Below, in pieces: positions 6,666-13,828 of a stretch of 24,431 nt of DNA. Positions within the stretch are counted from its first letter, which is position 1; each line of letters begins with the position of its first letter. Position numbers and translations under genes: made by a program. A model generated the notes under the pieces. The model did not search any database and was not told where the DNA came from. It worked only from the letters and a program-made list of their open reading frames with translations. Source of the DNA: an uncultured bacterium (GTDB taxonomy: Bacteria; Verrucomicrobiota; Kiritimatiellia; RFP12; UBA1067); the NCBI GenBank assembly GCA_900547945.1, contig URIT01000038.1, positions 1 through 24,431 on the forward strand. Reading direction: 5' to 3'.

Positions 6666-6691
6666 AAAAAACGACATGCGGGGACGCACGG

Positions 6692-6737
6692 CACGGCGTG
6701 TCCGCCGTGGGACGGGCCTGCGCGCCCCCCTTCGGGG
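6692..6737 (-). terminator. hairpins behind folE
   Basis: Immediately after the folE TGA the minus strand has CCCC-GAA-GGGG (6737-6727). Further on is a perfect 7-bp stem, CACGGCG-N4-CGCCGTG (6709-6692). The T-run at 6670-6664 is too far from the second stem for a textbook terminator, so this is a weak call. Confidence 0.35.
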
Positions 6738-7313
6738 TCAGCGGATCAGGGAGAGGAACTCCTGGCGCACCTTCTCGTCCGAACGGAAGCTGCCGAGCAT
6801 CGCGCTCGTCACCATCTCGGAATTCTGCTTCTCCACGCCGCGCATCATCATGCAGAGGTGGCGGCACTTGAAGACGACGCCCACGCCCTCGGCCTTCGCC
6901 GCGTCCTGGATGGCCTCGGCGACCTGTTCCGTGAGGCGTTCCTGGATCTGGAGCCGCCGCGCGAAGCAGTCCACGATGCGCGCGATCTTCGAGACGCCCA
7001 GCACCTTGCTCTTCGCGATGTACCCCACCGCGCAGCTGCCGTAGAACGGCAGCATGTGGTGTTCGCACAGCGAGTAGACCTCGATGTTCCGCAGCACGAT
7101 CATGTGGTTCGCGCCCGCGTCGAAGACGGCGTTGTTCAGGACGCCGCGCGGCGTCTGGCGGTAGCCGCGCGTGAGGAACGCAAGCGACTTGGCGACGCGC
7201 TCCGGCGTCTTCAGGAGGCCGTCGCGCCGCGGATCCTCGCCCAGTTCGACCAGCAGCTGCCGCACCAGCTCGGCAATCCGCTTCTCGTTCGGTTCATTCG
7301 TCTTCTTACCCAT
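6738..7313 (-). CDS. folE: GTP cyclohydrolase I (FolE)
   Basis: A 191-residue enzyme that converts GTP to 7,8-dihydroneopterin triphosphate, the entry to tetrahydrofolate. Zinc ligands C83 and H86 are in SLCEHHMLPF and C154 is in RHLCMMMRGV. The GVSKIARIVD, RLQIQERLTEQVA and EKQNSEMVTSA signatures are intact. Length matches the common bacterial type I form without an extra N-terminal region. ATG 7313 is chosen; a GTG six codons upstream is possible. No Shine-Dalgarno is visible before either, and an extended -10 (TGGTAAACT) sits only 8 nt upstream of the ATG, so a leaderless transcript is possible. The preceding gene (7336-9573) ends 22 nt upstream on the same strand, so read-through is also plausible. 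Confidence 0.94.
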   Translation of the reverse strand: MGKKTNEPNEKRIAELVRQLLVELGEDPRRDGLLKTPERVAKSLAFLTRGYRQTPRGVLNNAVFDAGANHMIVLRNIEVYSLCEHHMLPFYGSCAVGYIAKSKVLGVSKIARIVDCFARRLQIQERLTEQVAEAIQDAAKAEGVGVVFKCRHLCMMMRGVEKQNSEMVTSAMLGSFRSDEKVRQEFLSLIR

Positions 7314-7321
7314 GGCAGGAT

Positions 7322-7330
7322 AGTTTACCA
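7322..7330 (-). promoter_or_regulatory. possible extended -10 immediately before folE
   Basis: Minus strand TGGTAAACT, ending 8 nt before the ATG. If used, the mRNA would begin at or next to the start codon. It overlaps the alternative GTG start and lies just behind the stop of the upstream gene. Confidence 0.35.
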
Positions 7331-7335
7331 CATCG

Positions 7336-9573
7336 TCAGCGATAGAGGAACTGCGCCGTCGCCGTGCAGGCGCGGTCGGCGCGCACGCGCACCCAGTAGG
7401 CGGAGAACGCCGCCGGGAACTCGACCGTGCGCGTCTCGCCCGCCTTGACGGGATGCGCGCCGGCGGCGACCCAGGTGCCGCAGCCGTCGATGTCCGCCTC
7501 CAGCGTCACCGTCGTGCCCGCGCTCGCCCACAGGACGAGCGCCTTGCGGTCGAAGCCGTTCATCAGGTACGGGTCGCTCGGCACGCCCGCCTTGACGGCC
7601 GTCTCCTTCCACGGGCCGCCCACGCCGACCGGCTTGCCGAGGCCCCACAGGTCGTCCGCCACGCCGATCTTCAGCGCGCCGCCGGCCTCCTTCAGGACGA
7701 GGCAGCCCTTCCAGGTGTCGTAGTCGACGATGCGCCGGGGCGTCGCCGCGACGGGGTGGACGTACCGGAAGCCGCCCGCGTTGTCCGCCGGCAGTTCGTA
7801 GAAGATCTCGCCCACGTGCAGGAGGTCGCGCTCGGTCGAGACCTCGCGGCAGAGCCGCCCGCCCGACGCCACGCTCGTCGCCGTCCGGCGCGGCAGACGC
7901 CGCCGCACGCCGTTGTCCACGTAGACGAGCGAGGCCGCGTCCGCCGTGACGAGCCCTTCGGGAACCGGCGCGTCATTCTCGAAGACCGACGCCGCCTCCT
8001 TCGGCGCGGACGCCGTGAACGGCTCCGGCGGCGTCGCGCGTTCGCCCGTCATGTGGAAGACCGCGAAGGCGTTCGTCGCGGCGGCCCCGGCGACGAGGCG
8101 CACCCACTCGCCGTTCGGGGCGGACGCGAGGTCGTGCCCGCCCGGCGCGAGCGTCTTCCACACCGTCCACACGCCGTCGCCCGCCTTGTCCACCTGCACC
8201 TCCGCCGGGACGGTCAGCCACAGCCACGCGCGGTCGTAGCCCGCGAAGAGGAACGGATCGCTCACCTGGCCGGCCGCCACGGCGTCGCCGCTCCACACGG
8301 CGCCCCGCCCCTCGCGCGGACCGAGCGCGTCCAGCCGCGCGGGCTCCACGAACCAGAGGTTGCTTTCGCTCTGCCGCGCCTTCGGGCGCTTCCCCTTCAG
8401 GGGCCGCACGTTGAGGAACTCGCTCTTCGCGTGGTCGTCGCACCCGAAGACGACGCGGTCGCCCCAGCGGCAGAAGTCGCCGATCACCTTCAGGTAGGTC
8501 GAGCGCGGGCGCACGCCCGCCGCGCGGCCCGGCGCGAAGGCGGCGGGGAACTTCCAGAACGTGCCGTGCATCGTCGCGAGGAAGTCGTCGCCCGCGCCGA
8601 TCTCGCGGATGCGCGGCCACTCCGTGTTCCAGCCGTGCGCGCCGTCGTAGCTGTGCGAGCCCTTCGGCAGGCGGTAGTCGTGCCACGTCGCGCCGTCCGC
8701 CGTCGTCGTGAGGATCACGCTGCGGTGGTCCCAGCCGAGCGCCCAGATCGCGTTCGTGCCCGGATGCTCGTTGCCGTAGATGCCGTCGCGGGTCGTGATC
8801 TCGGTGATCTGGTTCGTGCGGATCAGCTCCCAGTTCGTCATGCCCGGCTTCCAGAACGCGAGGCAGCCCGAGGGCGTGCGCGGGTCGTTCATCGCCGCCG
8901 GGGAGCACATGCCGTTGTTCGCGTAGAACACCTTGCCGAACCCGCTGCACGTGCCCTTGCCGTGGTAGCCGAAGAGCGTCGACGCCTCGGCCTCGTTCCA
9001 GCCGGGCGGCGGCGTGCGGTTCCATTTCCTGAAGTACGCCTCGAACGCCGCGCGGTTGTGCCCGTCGCGGATGCGCGTGTAGGTCTTCGAGGGGTCCGTC
9101 ATGTCCAGCTCGTAGAGGGCCTCCTCCATGTCCGTCACGTAGACCTTGCGCGCGGGATCCTCCAGGTGGCGCGCGGCGCCCGTGAGGCGCCCCGGCATGC
9201 GGCTGATCCACACGGTCTCGACCTGGCCGTTCGACGAGACGAGGTACTGTCCGATGAGGAGCTTCCCGGTCTCGCGGTGGATCAGGCGCTCGGCGTGCGT
9301 GCCGCCGACCGACTCCGGACGGATCACGCGCGTCAGGTCGGGCTTGATCTGGTAGAGCCGGTCGCTCGACCCGACGGGGCAGTGCGGCCCGTACGTGACG
9401 ACCCACAGGCTTCCCGCCCACGGCACCACCGCCCCCGTTCCGCACTCCCCCTCGTCGTTCACCATCGCGAGGTGCGGGTAGACGCCCGACACGCACAGCG
9501 GCTCCGCCGCGCCCGCGCCCCATGCCCCCGCCAGCGCGCACGCGCACCACAACGGAATCAGTTTCTTCTTCAT
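7336..9573 (-). CDS. large secreted protein of unknown function with duplicated C-terminal domain
   Basis: A 745-residue protein that I do not recognise. ATG 9573 is preceded by GGAGGAG; the frame running further to 9651 has no signal sequence and is rejected. Residues 1-23 form a Sec signal peptide (KKK, hydrophobic core, AGAA cleavage region), so it is exported. Residues 30-400 contain short repeated beta-type segments rich in W, G and aromatic residues (SLWVVTYGP, KVYVTDMEEALYELD, IWALGWDHRS, FLATMHGTFWKFP), suggesting a beta-propeller-like fold; this is inference. Two C-terminal segments, about 405-508 and 632-744, are alike: each has a W-G-type lead, then SDP(F/Y)L..G(Y/F)DR and a beta-rich stretch. 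No catalytic signature is evident. The nearby sugar genes suggest a possible role in binding or processing carbohydrate, but nothing in the sequence proves it. A good promoter lies at 9729-9757. Confidence 0.82.
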   Translation of the reverse strand: MKKKLIPLWCACALAGAWGAGAAEPLCVSGVYPHLAMVNDEGECGTGAVVPWAGSLWVVTYGPHCPVGSSDRLYQIKPDLTRVIRPESVGGTHAERLIHRETGKLLIGQYLVSSNGQVETVWISRMPGRLTGAARHLEDPARKVYVTDMEEALYELDMTDPSKTYTRIRDGHNRAAFEAYFRKWNRTPPPGWNEAEASTLFGYHGKGTCSGFGKVFYANNGMCSPAAMNDPRTPSGCLAFWKPGMTNWELIRTNQITEITTRDGIYGNEHPGTNAIWALGWDHRSVILTTTADGATWHDYRLPKGSHSYDGAHGWNTEWPRIREIGAGDDFLATMHGTFWKFPAAFAPGRAAGVRPRSTYLKVIGDFCRWGDRVVFGCDDHAKSEFLNVRPLKGKRPKARQSESNLWFVEPARLDALGPREGRGAVWSGDAVAAGQVSDPFLFAGYDRAWLWLTVPAEVQVDKAGDGVWTVWKTLAPGGHDLASAPNGEWVRLVAGAAATNAFAVFHMTGERATPPEPFTASAPKEAASVFENDAPVPEGLVTADAASLVYVDNGVRRRLPRRTATSVASGGRLCREVSTERDLLHVGEIFYELPADNAGGFRYVHPVAATPRRIVDYDTWKGCLVLKEAGGALKIGVADDLWGLGKPVGVGGPWKETAVKAGVPSDPYLMNGFDRKALVLWASAGTTVTLEADIDGCGTWVAAGAHPVKAGETRTVEFPAAFSAYWVRVRADRACTATAQFLYR

Positions 9574-9728
9574 CTCACTTCTCCTCCAGAAAAGCCCGCA
9601 GCGCCTGCGCGAGGGCGCGCCCCCGCCAGGATGAGACCCGGCAGGACCCATCCCCTTGACGGTCTGTTCCAGTTCATTTCCTTCTCTCTTTCAGCGGAAA
9701 ACATGGTGTTTTCAAATCAGTTTGAGAG

Positions 9729-9757
9729 ATATTAACAAATCGGATGTACCAAATCAA
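9729..9757 (-). promoter_or_regulatory. sigma70-type promoter of the secreted protein gene
   Basis: Minus strand TTGATT (9757-9752), a 17-nt spacer and TAATAT (9734-9729). It gives a leader of about 150 nt, in an AT-rich stretch between the CoADR stop and the start at 9573. The rest of the 9574-9801 gap shows no other gene. Confidence 0.6.
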
Positions 9758-9783
9758 CCGAAAAACGGGCTTGAGATTGCTCC

Positions 9784-9800
9784 ATTGTTCCCCGAACAAT
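9784..9800 (-). terminator. hairpin after the CoADR gene
   Basis: A perfect 7-bp inverted repeat, ATTGTTC-N3-GAACAAT, one nucleotide beyond the stop of the CoADR-rhodanese gene. The next T-run lies about 20 nt away, so it may be an mRNA 3' hairpin and not a classical terminator. Confidence 0.4.
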
Positions 9801-9801
9801 T

Positions 9802-11442
9802 TCAAGGGAGATCGAGGGTCGAAGAAGATAGATGGAACAGCCGCCAGGTCGCCCAGCCGCCGGAAAGGTTGTACACCTTGAAGCCGTTCTGCTTGAGGAT
9901 GCGCTCGGCGAGGTAACCGCGCAGCCCCACCGCGCAGCACGTCACGTAGGTCTTCGCCCGGTCGAGTTCGTTCAGCCTCGCCCGCAGGCTCCCGAGCGGG
10001 ATGTTGATCGCGCCGGGAACCGCCCCCATCTCGTGTTCGGACGGTTCGCGCACGTCGATGATCTGCGCGTCCGCCGGGATCGTGTCCGGCGCGACGACGT
10101 CGCTCTTGCCGGTGAGGACGTTCTCCGCGACGAAGCCGAGGAAGTTCACCGGATCCTTCGCCGAGCTGTACGGCGGCGCGTAGGCGAGTTCGAGTTCGCC
10201 GAGCTGCGGGGCCTTGAGCCTCACGCGCATCGCCTCGGCGATCGTGTCGATCCGCTTGTCGACGCCTTTCGCGCCGACGATCTGCGCCCCGTAGATCGTG
10301 CCGTCCGCGCCGAAGAGGAGCTTCATGTTGAGCCGCGCCGCGCCGGGATAGTAGCCCGCGCCGGACGACGGATGGATGTAGATCTTCCGGTAGTCGCGAT
10401 TCTCGGCCTTGAGCCGTGCCTCGGTCCATCCGACACCCGCCGCGGTCAACTCGCCGACCTTGACGACGTTCGCCCCAAAGGTACCCCGGTAGACGCTCGC
10501 GCCTCCGGCCATGTTGTCCGCGGCGATGCGGCCCTGCTTGTTGGCCGGTCCCGCCAGCGCGATTGCCGTCTTGCCGCCGAACACGAGATCGCGCACCTCG
10601 ATCACGTCGCCCGCGGCGAAGATGTCCGGATCGCTCGTGTGGAGTCCTTCGTCGACGACGATGTGCCCGCGCGGGCCGATCTCGAGCCCGGCGGACTTGG
10701 CGAGTTCGGCGCGCGGACGGACCCCGGTCGAAACCACGGCGAGATCGACGGCGAGGCGTGTGCCATCGTCCAGCACCGCCTCCACGCCGTCCGGCTTCTC
10801 CACGAAATCGGAGACGACGCATCCGAACCGGAGGTCGATCCCCGCGCCGCGGAGTTCGTCCGCCAGCGGCTCGGCCATCTCGGCGTCCATCGTCGGCAGG
10901 ACGTGTCCGCCGCGCTGGACGACGGTGACGGCGAGACCGCGATGACGCAGGTTTTCGGCGAGTTCGAGGCCGACGAACCCCGCCCCGACCACGAGGACGC
11001 GCTTCGCCGCCCCGAGCTTCGCCATGACGCGGTCCATGTCGGCGAGCGTCCAGAGGTGCGCCACGTGCGGATGCGTCGCGTCCGTGTAGGCGTCGCCGAC
11101 GGGCGTCGCGCCGGTCGCGATCAGCAGCTTGTCGTAGGCGAGGCGCGAGACCCCGTCCGCCGTGCGGATCTCGACGTCCTTCTTCGCGCGGTCGATCGCG
11201 GTCGCCTCGCAGTTCGTGCGGACGTCGACGTTGAACCAGGAGGCGAACTTGGCGGGCGGCATCACCGAGAGCCGCGCGCGGGCGGCGATCACGCCGCCGA
11301 CGTGGTACGGAAGCCCGCAGTTCGCATAGGAGATCTCGCTTCCCTTCTCGAGAAGGACGATCTCCGCCTGTTCGTCGAGCCGCCGCAGCCGTGCCGCAGC
11401 GCTCGCCCCCGCAGCCACGCCGCCGATGATGACGTATTTCAT
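9802..11442 (-). CDS. CoA-disulfide reductase with C-terminal rhodanese domain (NADH-dependent persulfide reductase type)
   Basis: A 546-residue flavoprotein. Known activity of this fused family: NAD(P)H-dependent reduction of CoA disulfide, CoA persulfide and polysulfide. The FAD site is GGVAAGAS (7-14), the redox-active cysteine is C42 in SYANCGLPYHVGG, and the NAD-binding motif is VVGAGFVGLELAEN (about 153-166). The AAGDV segment binds FAD, and YAPPYSSAKDPVN is the family dimer-interface signature. A rhodanese domain covers about 450-535 with IDVREPSEHEMG, catalytic C503 in CCAVGLRGYLAE, and SGGWATW. Both active cysteines are present, so the protein looks functional. ATG 11442 has AGGAGGG about 7 nt upstream; the longer frame to 11493 is rejected. 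It lies 60 nt downstream of an arsR-family regulator gene on the same strand, which suggests control by sulfur or thiol stress. Confidence 0.9.
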   Translation of the reverse strand: MKYVIIGGVAAGASAAARLRRLDEQAEIVLLEKGSEISYANCGLPYHVGGVIAARARLSVMPPAKFASWFNVDVRTNCEATAIDRAKKDVEIRTADGVSRLAYDKLLIATGATPVGDAYTDATHPHVAHLWTLADMDRVMAKLGAAKRVLVVGAGFVGLELAENLRHRGLAVTVVQRGGHVLPTMDAEMAEPLADELRGAGIDLRFGCVVSDFVEKPDGVEAVLDDGTRLAVDLAVVSTGVRPRAELAKSAGLEIGPRGHIVVDEGLHTSDPDIFAAGDVIEVRDLVFGGKTAIALAGPANKQGRIAADNMAGGASVYRGTFGANVVKVGELTAAGVGWTEARLKAENRDYRKIYIHPSSGAGYYPGAARLNMKLLFGADGTIYGAQIVGAKGVDKRIDTIAEAMRVRLKAPQLGELELAYAPPYSSAKDPVNFLGFVAENVLTGKSDVVAPDTIPADAQIIDVREPSEHEMGAVPGAINIPLGSLRARLNELDRAKTYVTCCAVGLRGYLAERILKQNGFKVYNLSGGWATWRLFHLSSSTLDLP

Positions 11443-11502
11443 GCCTTGCCCTCCTGTGTTCCGGATTCGGGAATCACCTGCCGCAATGTCCACCGCAGCG
11501 AT

Positions 11503-11802
11503 TCAGCACGCTCCGGATCTTCTTTTCGCCTCGACGCACCTGAGAAAGCTGCGTACGCAGCTGCATTTCAGCCGGTAGAAGACTTCCTTGCCGCGCTTGT
11601 CGGCCTCGACCACACCGGCGACCTTGAGTCCCGAAAGATGCTGGGAGACAGTTGAAAAATCGAGATCGACGCGATCGACGAACTCATGAACGCACTTCTC
11701 GCCGTCCATCAGCTGCGCAGCAATCCACATGCGCACCGGATGCCCGAGCGCCTTGAACCTCTTCGCGGGAGTCTCCCACATCTTTCGATCGAATTTTTCC
11801 AC
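11503..11802 (-). CDS. ArsR-family transcriptional regulator, cysteine-rich
   Basis: A 99-residue winged-helix repressor. Start is GTG 11802, with AAAGGA about 8 nt upstream. FKALGHPVRMWIAAQLMDGEKCVHEF is the usual ArsR opening (helices 1-2), DFSTVSQHLSGLKVAGVV is the recognition helix region, and GKEVFYRL is the wing. Cysteines are C37 (just before the HTH), C80, C82, C89 and C99. The pairing of a cysteine near the HTH with cysteines in the C-terminal helix resembles ligand- or persulfide-sensing ArsR members. It is the first gene of an operon with CoADR-rhodanese, and its own promoter carries a dyad, so autoregulation is likely. Metal or metalloid sensing (arsenite, for instance) is the main alternative, but no arsenic or metal pump gene is present here. 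Confidence 0.88.
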   Translation of the reverse strand: MEKFDRKMWETPAKRFKALGHPVRMWIAAQLMDGEKCVHEFVDRVDLDFSTVSQHLSGLKVAGVVEADKRGKEVFYRLKCSCVRSFLRCVEAKRRSGAC

Positions 11803-11819
11803 CGATTTTTCCTTTCGTT

Positions 11820-11856
11820 ATTTTGTAATATATCAAAATGACATGACGTCTGTCAA
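11820..11856 (-). promoter_or_regulatory. arsR-CoADR promoter with operator dyad
   Basis: Minus strand TTGACA (11856-11851), an 18-nt spacer and TATATT (11832-11827). A perfect 6-bp dyad, ATTTTG-N8-CAAAAT (11820-11839), covers the -10, the usual placement of an ArsR operator. This is the best -35/-10 pair in the window. Confidence 0.75.
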
Positions 11857-12093
11857 TGCCCCCTTCAGGGGTTCCGTGGACTTCAGTTCCATGCGGCCTA
11901 ATATTCCACGAGGGGCAATCGCCCCGTTTGACGAAATGAGTGGCTGTAAAATATTTTTCCGCACCATAATCTCATCAATGGGCCTACAGGACAGAACGTG
12001 GGATTTCACTGCGGAACACGGCATTTCCAGTCCTCTTCTCGAAAACGGTCGCATCGCTCATCCATTCCATCGCTCTATCCAAGGCCCACTTCG
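11857..12093. other. intergenic region between divergent arsR and ygiQ
   Basis: Together with the flanking promoters this is about 300 bp without a convincing gene. It holds a GGGGC-N4-GCCCC hairpin (11912-11925) and a weak plus-strand promoter-like pair, TTGACG (11928-11933) and TATTTT (11952-11957) with an 18-nt spacer, which could give ygiQ a long leader. Short minus-strand frames here have no start signal or recognisable content. Confidence 0.4.
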
Positions 12094-12102
12094 TGGTATA
12101 AT
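12094..12102 (+). promoter_or_regulatory. extended -10 promoter of ygiQ
   Basis: TGGTATAAT, a consensus extended -10, ends 7 nt before the ATG at 12110, so transcription would start at or next to the start codon. No -35 is seen at 16-18 nt. Confidence 0.6.
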
Positions 12103-12109
12103 CTTCCCC

Positions 12110-13828
12110 ATGTTTCTTCCCACCACCAAGGAGGAGATGCGCGCGCGCGGCTGGGACGCGGCCGACGTCATCCTCGTCTCGGGCGACGCCTACGTCGACT
12201 CCCCCTACTCCGGCGTCGCCGTCATCGGACAGGTCCTCGTGCGCCACGGTTTCCGCGTCGCCCTCCTCTCGCAGCCCGACGTCCACGACCCGCACGCCTT
12301 CCGCGCGCTCGGCGAGCCCCTGCTCTTCTGGGGCGTTTCCGCCGGCTGCGTCGACTCGATGGTGGCGAACTACACGGCCACCGGCAAGCGCCGCCACCAG
12401 GACGACTTCACCCCCGGCGGCGCGAACACCCGCCGCCCCGACCGCGCCACCATCGCCTACGCGAACGCCATCCGCGCCGCCTTCAAGCCATCGAAGCCCA
12501 TCGTCCTCGGCGGCATCGAAGCCTCCCTCCGCCGCGTCGCGCACTACGACTTCTGGAGCGACAAGGTGCGCCGCCCCGTGATCTGCGACGCGAAGGCGGA
12601 CGTCCTTTGCTACGGCATGGGCGAGCGCGCGATGGTCCAGCTCGCCGAGGCCTTCCGCGACGGCACCAACTGGCGCGGCATCCGGGGCATCTGCCACCTC
12701 GCGAACGACGAACGCCGCCGCGCCCTGCCGGAGGCCGTCGAACTGCCCTCCTTCGCCGAGGTCGCGGCGAAGACGGACGCCGGCCGCCGCGCGTTCCTGC
12801 GGGCGCACACCCTCTTCGCGGCGAACCAGGACGCCGTCACCGCCCGCACGCTCGTCCAGCGGGTCGACCTGCGCTGGCTCGTCCACAACCCGCCCGCGCC
12901 GCCGCTCGAACCGGACGAACTCGACGCCGTCCACGACATCCCCTTCATGCTCGACGCCCCGCCCTCCATCCGCGCGCAGGGCCCCATCCGCGCCCTCGAC
13001 ACGATCCGCTTCTCGGTGACGACCCACCGCGGCTGCTACGGGAACTGCCGCTTCTGCGCGATCACGGTCCACCAGGGCCGCCGCGTGGTGAGCCGCAGCG
13101 CGCGCTCGATCCTCGCCGAGGTCGCGCGTTTCGCGGAGCATCCGAAGTTCCGTGGCACCGTCGCCGACGTCGGCGGACCGACCGCGAACATGTACGGCTT
13201 CGACTGCCCGCGCAAGAAGTCCGCCGGCGCCTGCGCCGACCGCGACTGCCTCTTCCCCTCCTGCTGCCCCGCGCTGAAGCCGGACCACGCCCCGCAGCTC
13301 GACCTGCTGCGGAAGATCCGCGCCCTTCCCGGCGTGAAGCACGTGTTCGTCGCCTCGGGCATCCGCCCCGACCTCGCGGCGGCCGACGCCCGCCACGGCC
13401 GCGACTACGTCGACGCCCTCGCGCGCCACCACGTCTCGGGCCAGCTCAAGCTCGCGCCCGAACACGTCGTCGACCACGTGCTCGCCGCGATGGGGAAGCC
13501 CGACGTGTCGTCCCTCCTGCGCTTCAAGGAGGAGTTCGACGCCGCCTCGCGCGCGTGCGGGAAGAAACAGTTCCTCACCTACTACTTCATCGCCGCGCAT
13601 CCCGGCTGCACGGAGGCGGACATGCGCGCATTGCGCCGCTTTGCGACGCGGCATCTCAAGCTCAGCCCCGAGCAGGTGCAGATCTTCACGCCGACGCCCC
13701 TCACGGCGGCGACGGCGATGTACTACACGGGCCTCTCGCCCGAGACGGGGAAGCCCGTGTTTGTCGAACGCGGGCTTGGCGGCAAGCAGCGCCAGAAGGA
13801 CATCCTGACGGGACGGCGCGGCGCCTAG
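12110..13828 (+). CDS. ygiQ: YgiQ family radical SAM protein
   Basis: A 572-residue radical S-adenosylmethionine protein (UPF0313/YgiQ). The N-terminal B12-like domain begins MFLPTTKEEMRARGWD and contains VILVSGDAYVDSP, the family hallmark. NYTATGKRRHQDDFTPGG, IVLGGIEASLRR and CYGMGER follow. The 4Fe-4S site is C309, C313 and C316 (CYGNCRFC), and CPRKKSAGAC and CLFPSCC contribute further conserved cysteines. The C-terminal region has SGQLKLAPEH and VQIFTPTPLT. The reaction is not established for the family. ATG 12110 is preferred because the family N-terminus aligns from it; a second ATG at 12136 has AAGGAGG only 1-2 nt away, too close to be used. The only plus-strand gene; its stop shares a CTAG with the stop of the opposing gene. 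Confidence 0.92.
   Translation: MFLPTTKEEMRARGWDAADVILVSGDAYVDSPYSGVAVIGQVLVRHGFRVALLSQPDVHDPHAFRALGEPLLFWGVSAGCVDSMVANYTATGKRRHQDDFTPGGANTRRPDRATIAYANAIRAAFKPSKPIVLGGIEASLRRVAHYDFWSDKVRRPVICDAKADVLCYGMGERAMVQLAEAFRDGTNWRGIRGICHLANDERRRALPEAVELPSFAEVAAKTDAGRRAFLRAHTLFAANQDAVTARTLVQRVDLRWLVHNPPAPPLEPDELDAVHDIPFMLDAPPSIRAQGPIRALDTIRFSVTTHRGCYGNCRFCAITVHQGRRVVSRSARSILAEVARFAEHPKFRGTVADVGGPTANMYGFDCPRKKSAGACADRDCLFPSCCPALKPDHAPQLDLLRKIRALPGVKHVFVASGIRPDLAAADARHGRDYVDALARHHVSGQLKLAPEHVVDHVLAAMGKPDVSSLLRFKEEFDAASRACGKKQFLTYYFIAAHPGCTEADMRALRRFATRHLKLSPEQVQIFTPTPLTAATAMYYTGLSPETGKPVFVERGLGGKQRQKDILTGRRGA

Noticed and set aside
11833..12054. 73-residue minus-strand ORF in the arsR-ygiQ gap
   Set aside because: No start signal and no recognisable motif, and it overlaps the arsR promoter and a hairpin.
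11729..12109. N-terminal extension of ygiQ to 11729
   Set aside because: The extension overlaps arsR and its promoter and has non-protein-like composition; the family N-terminus starts at 12110.
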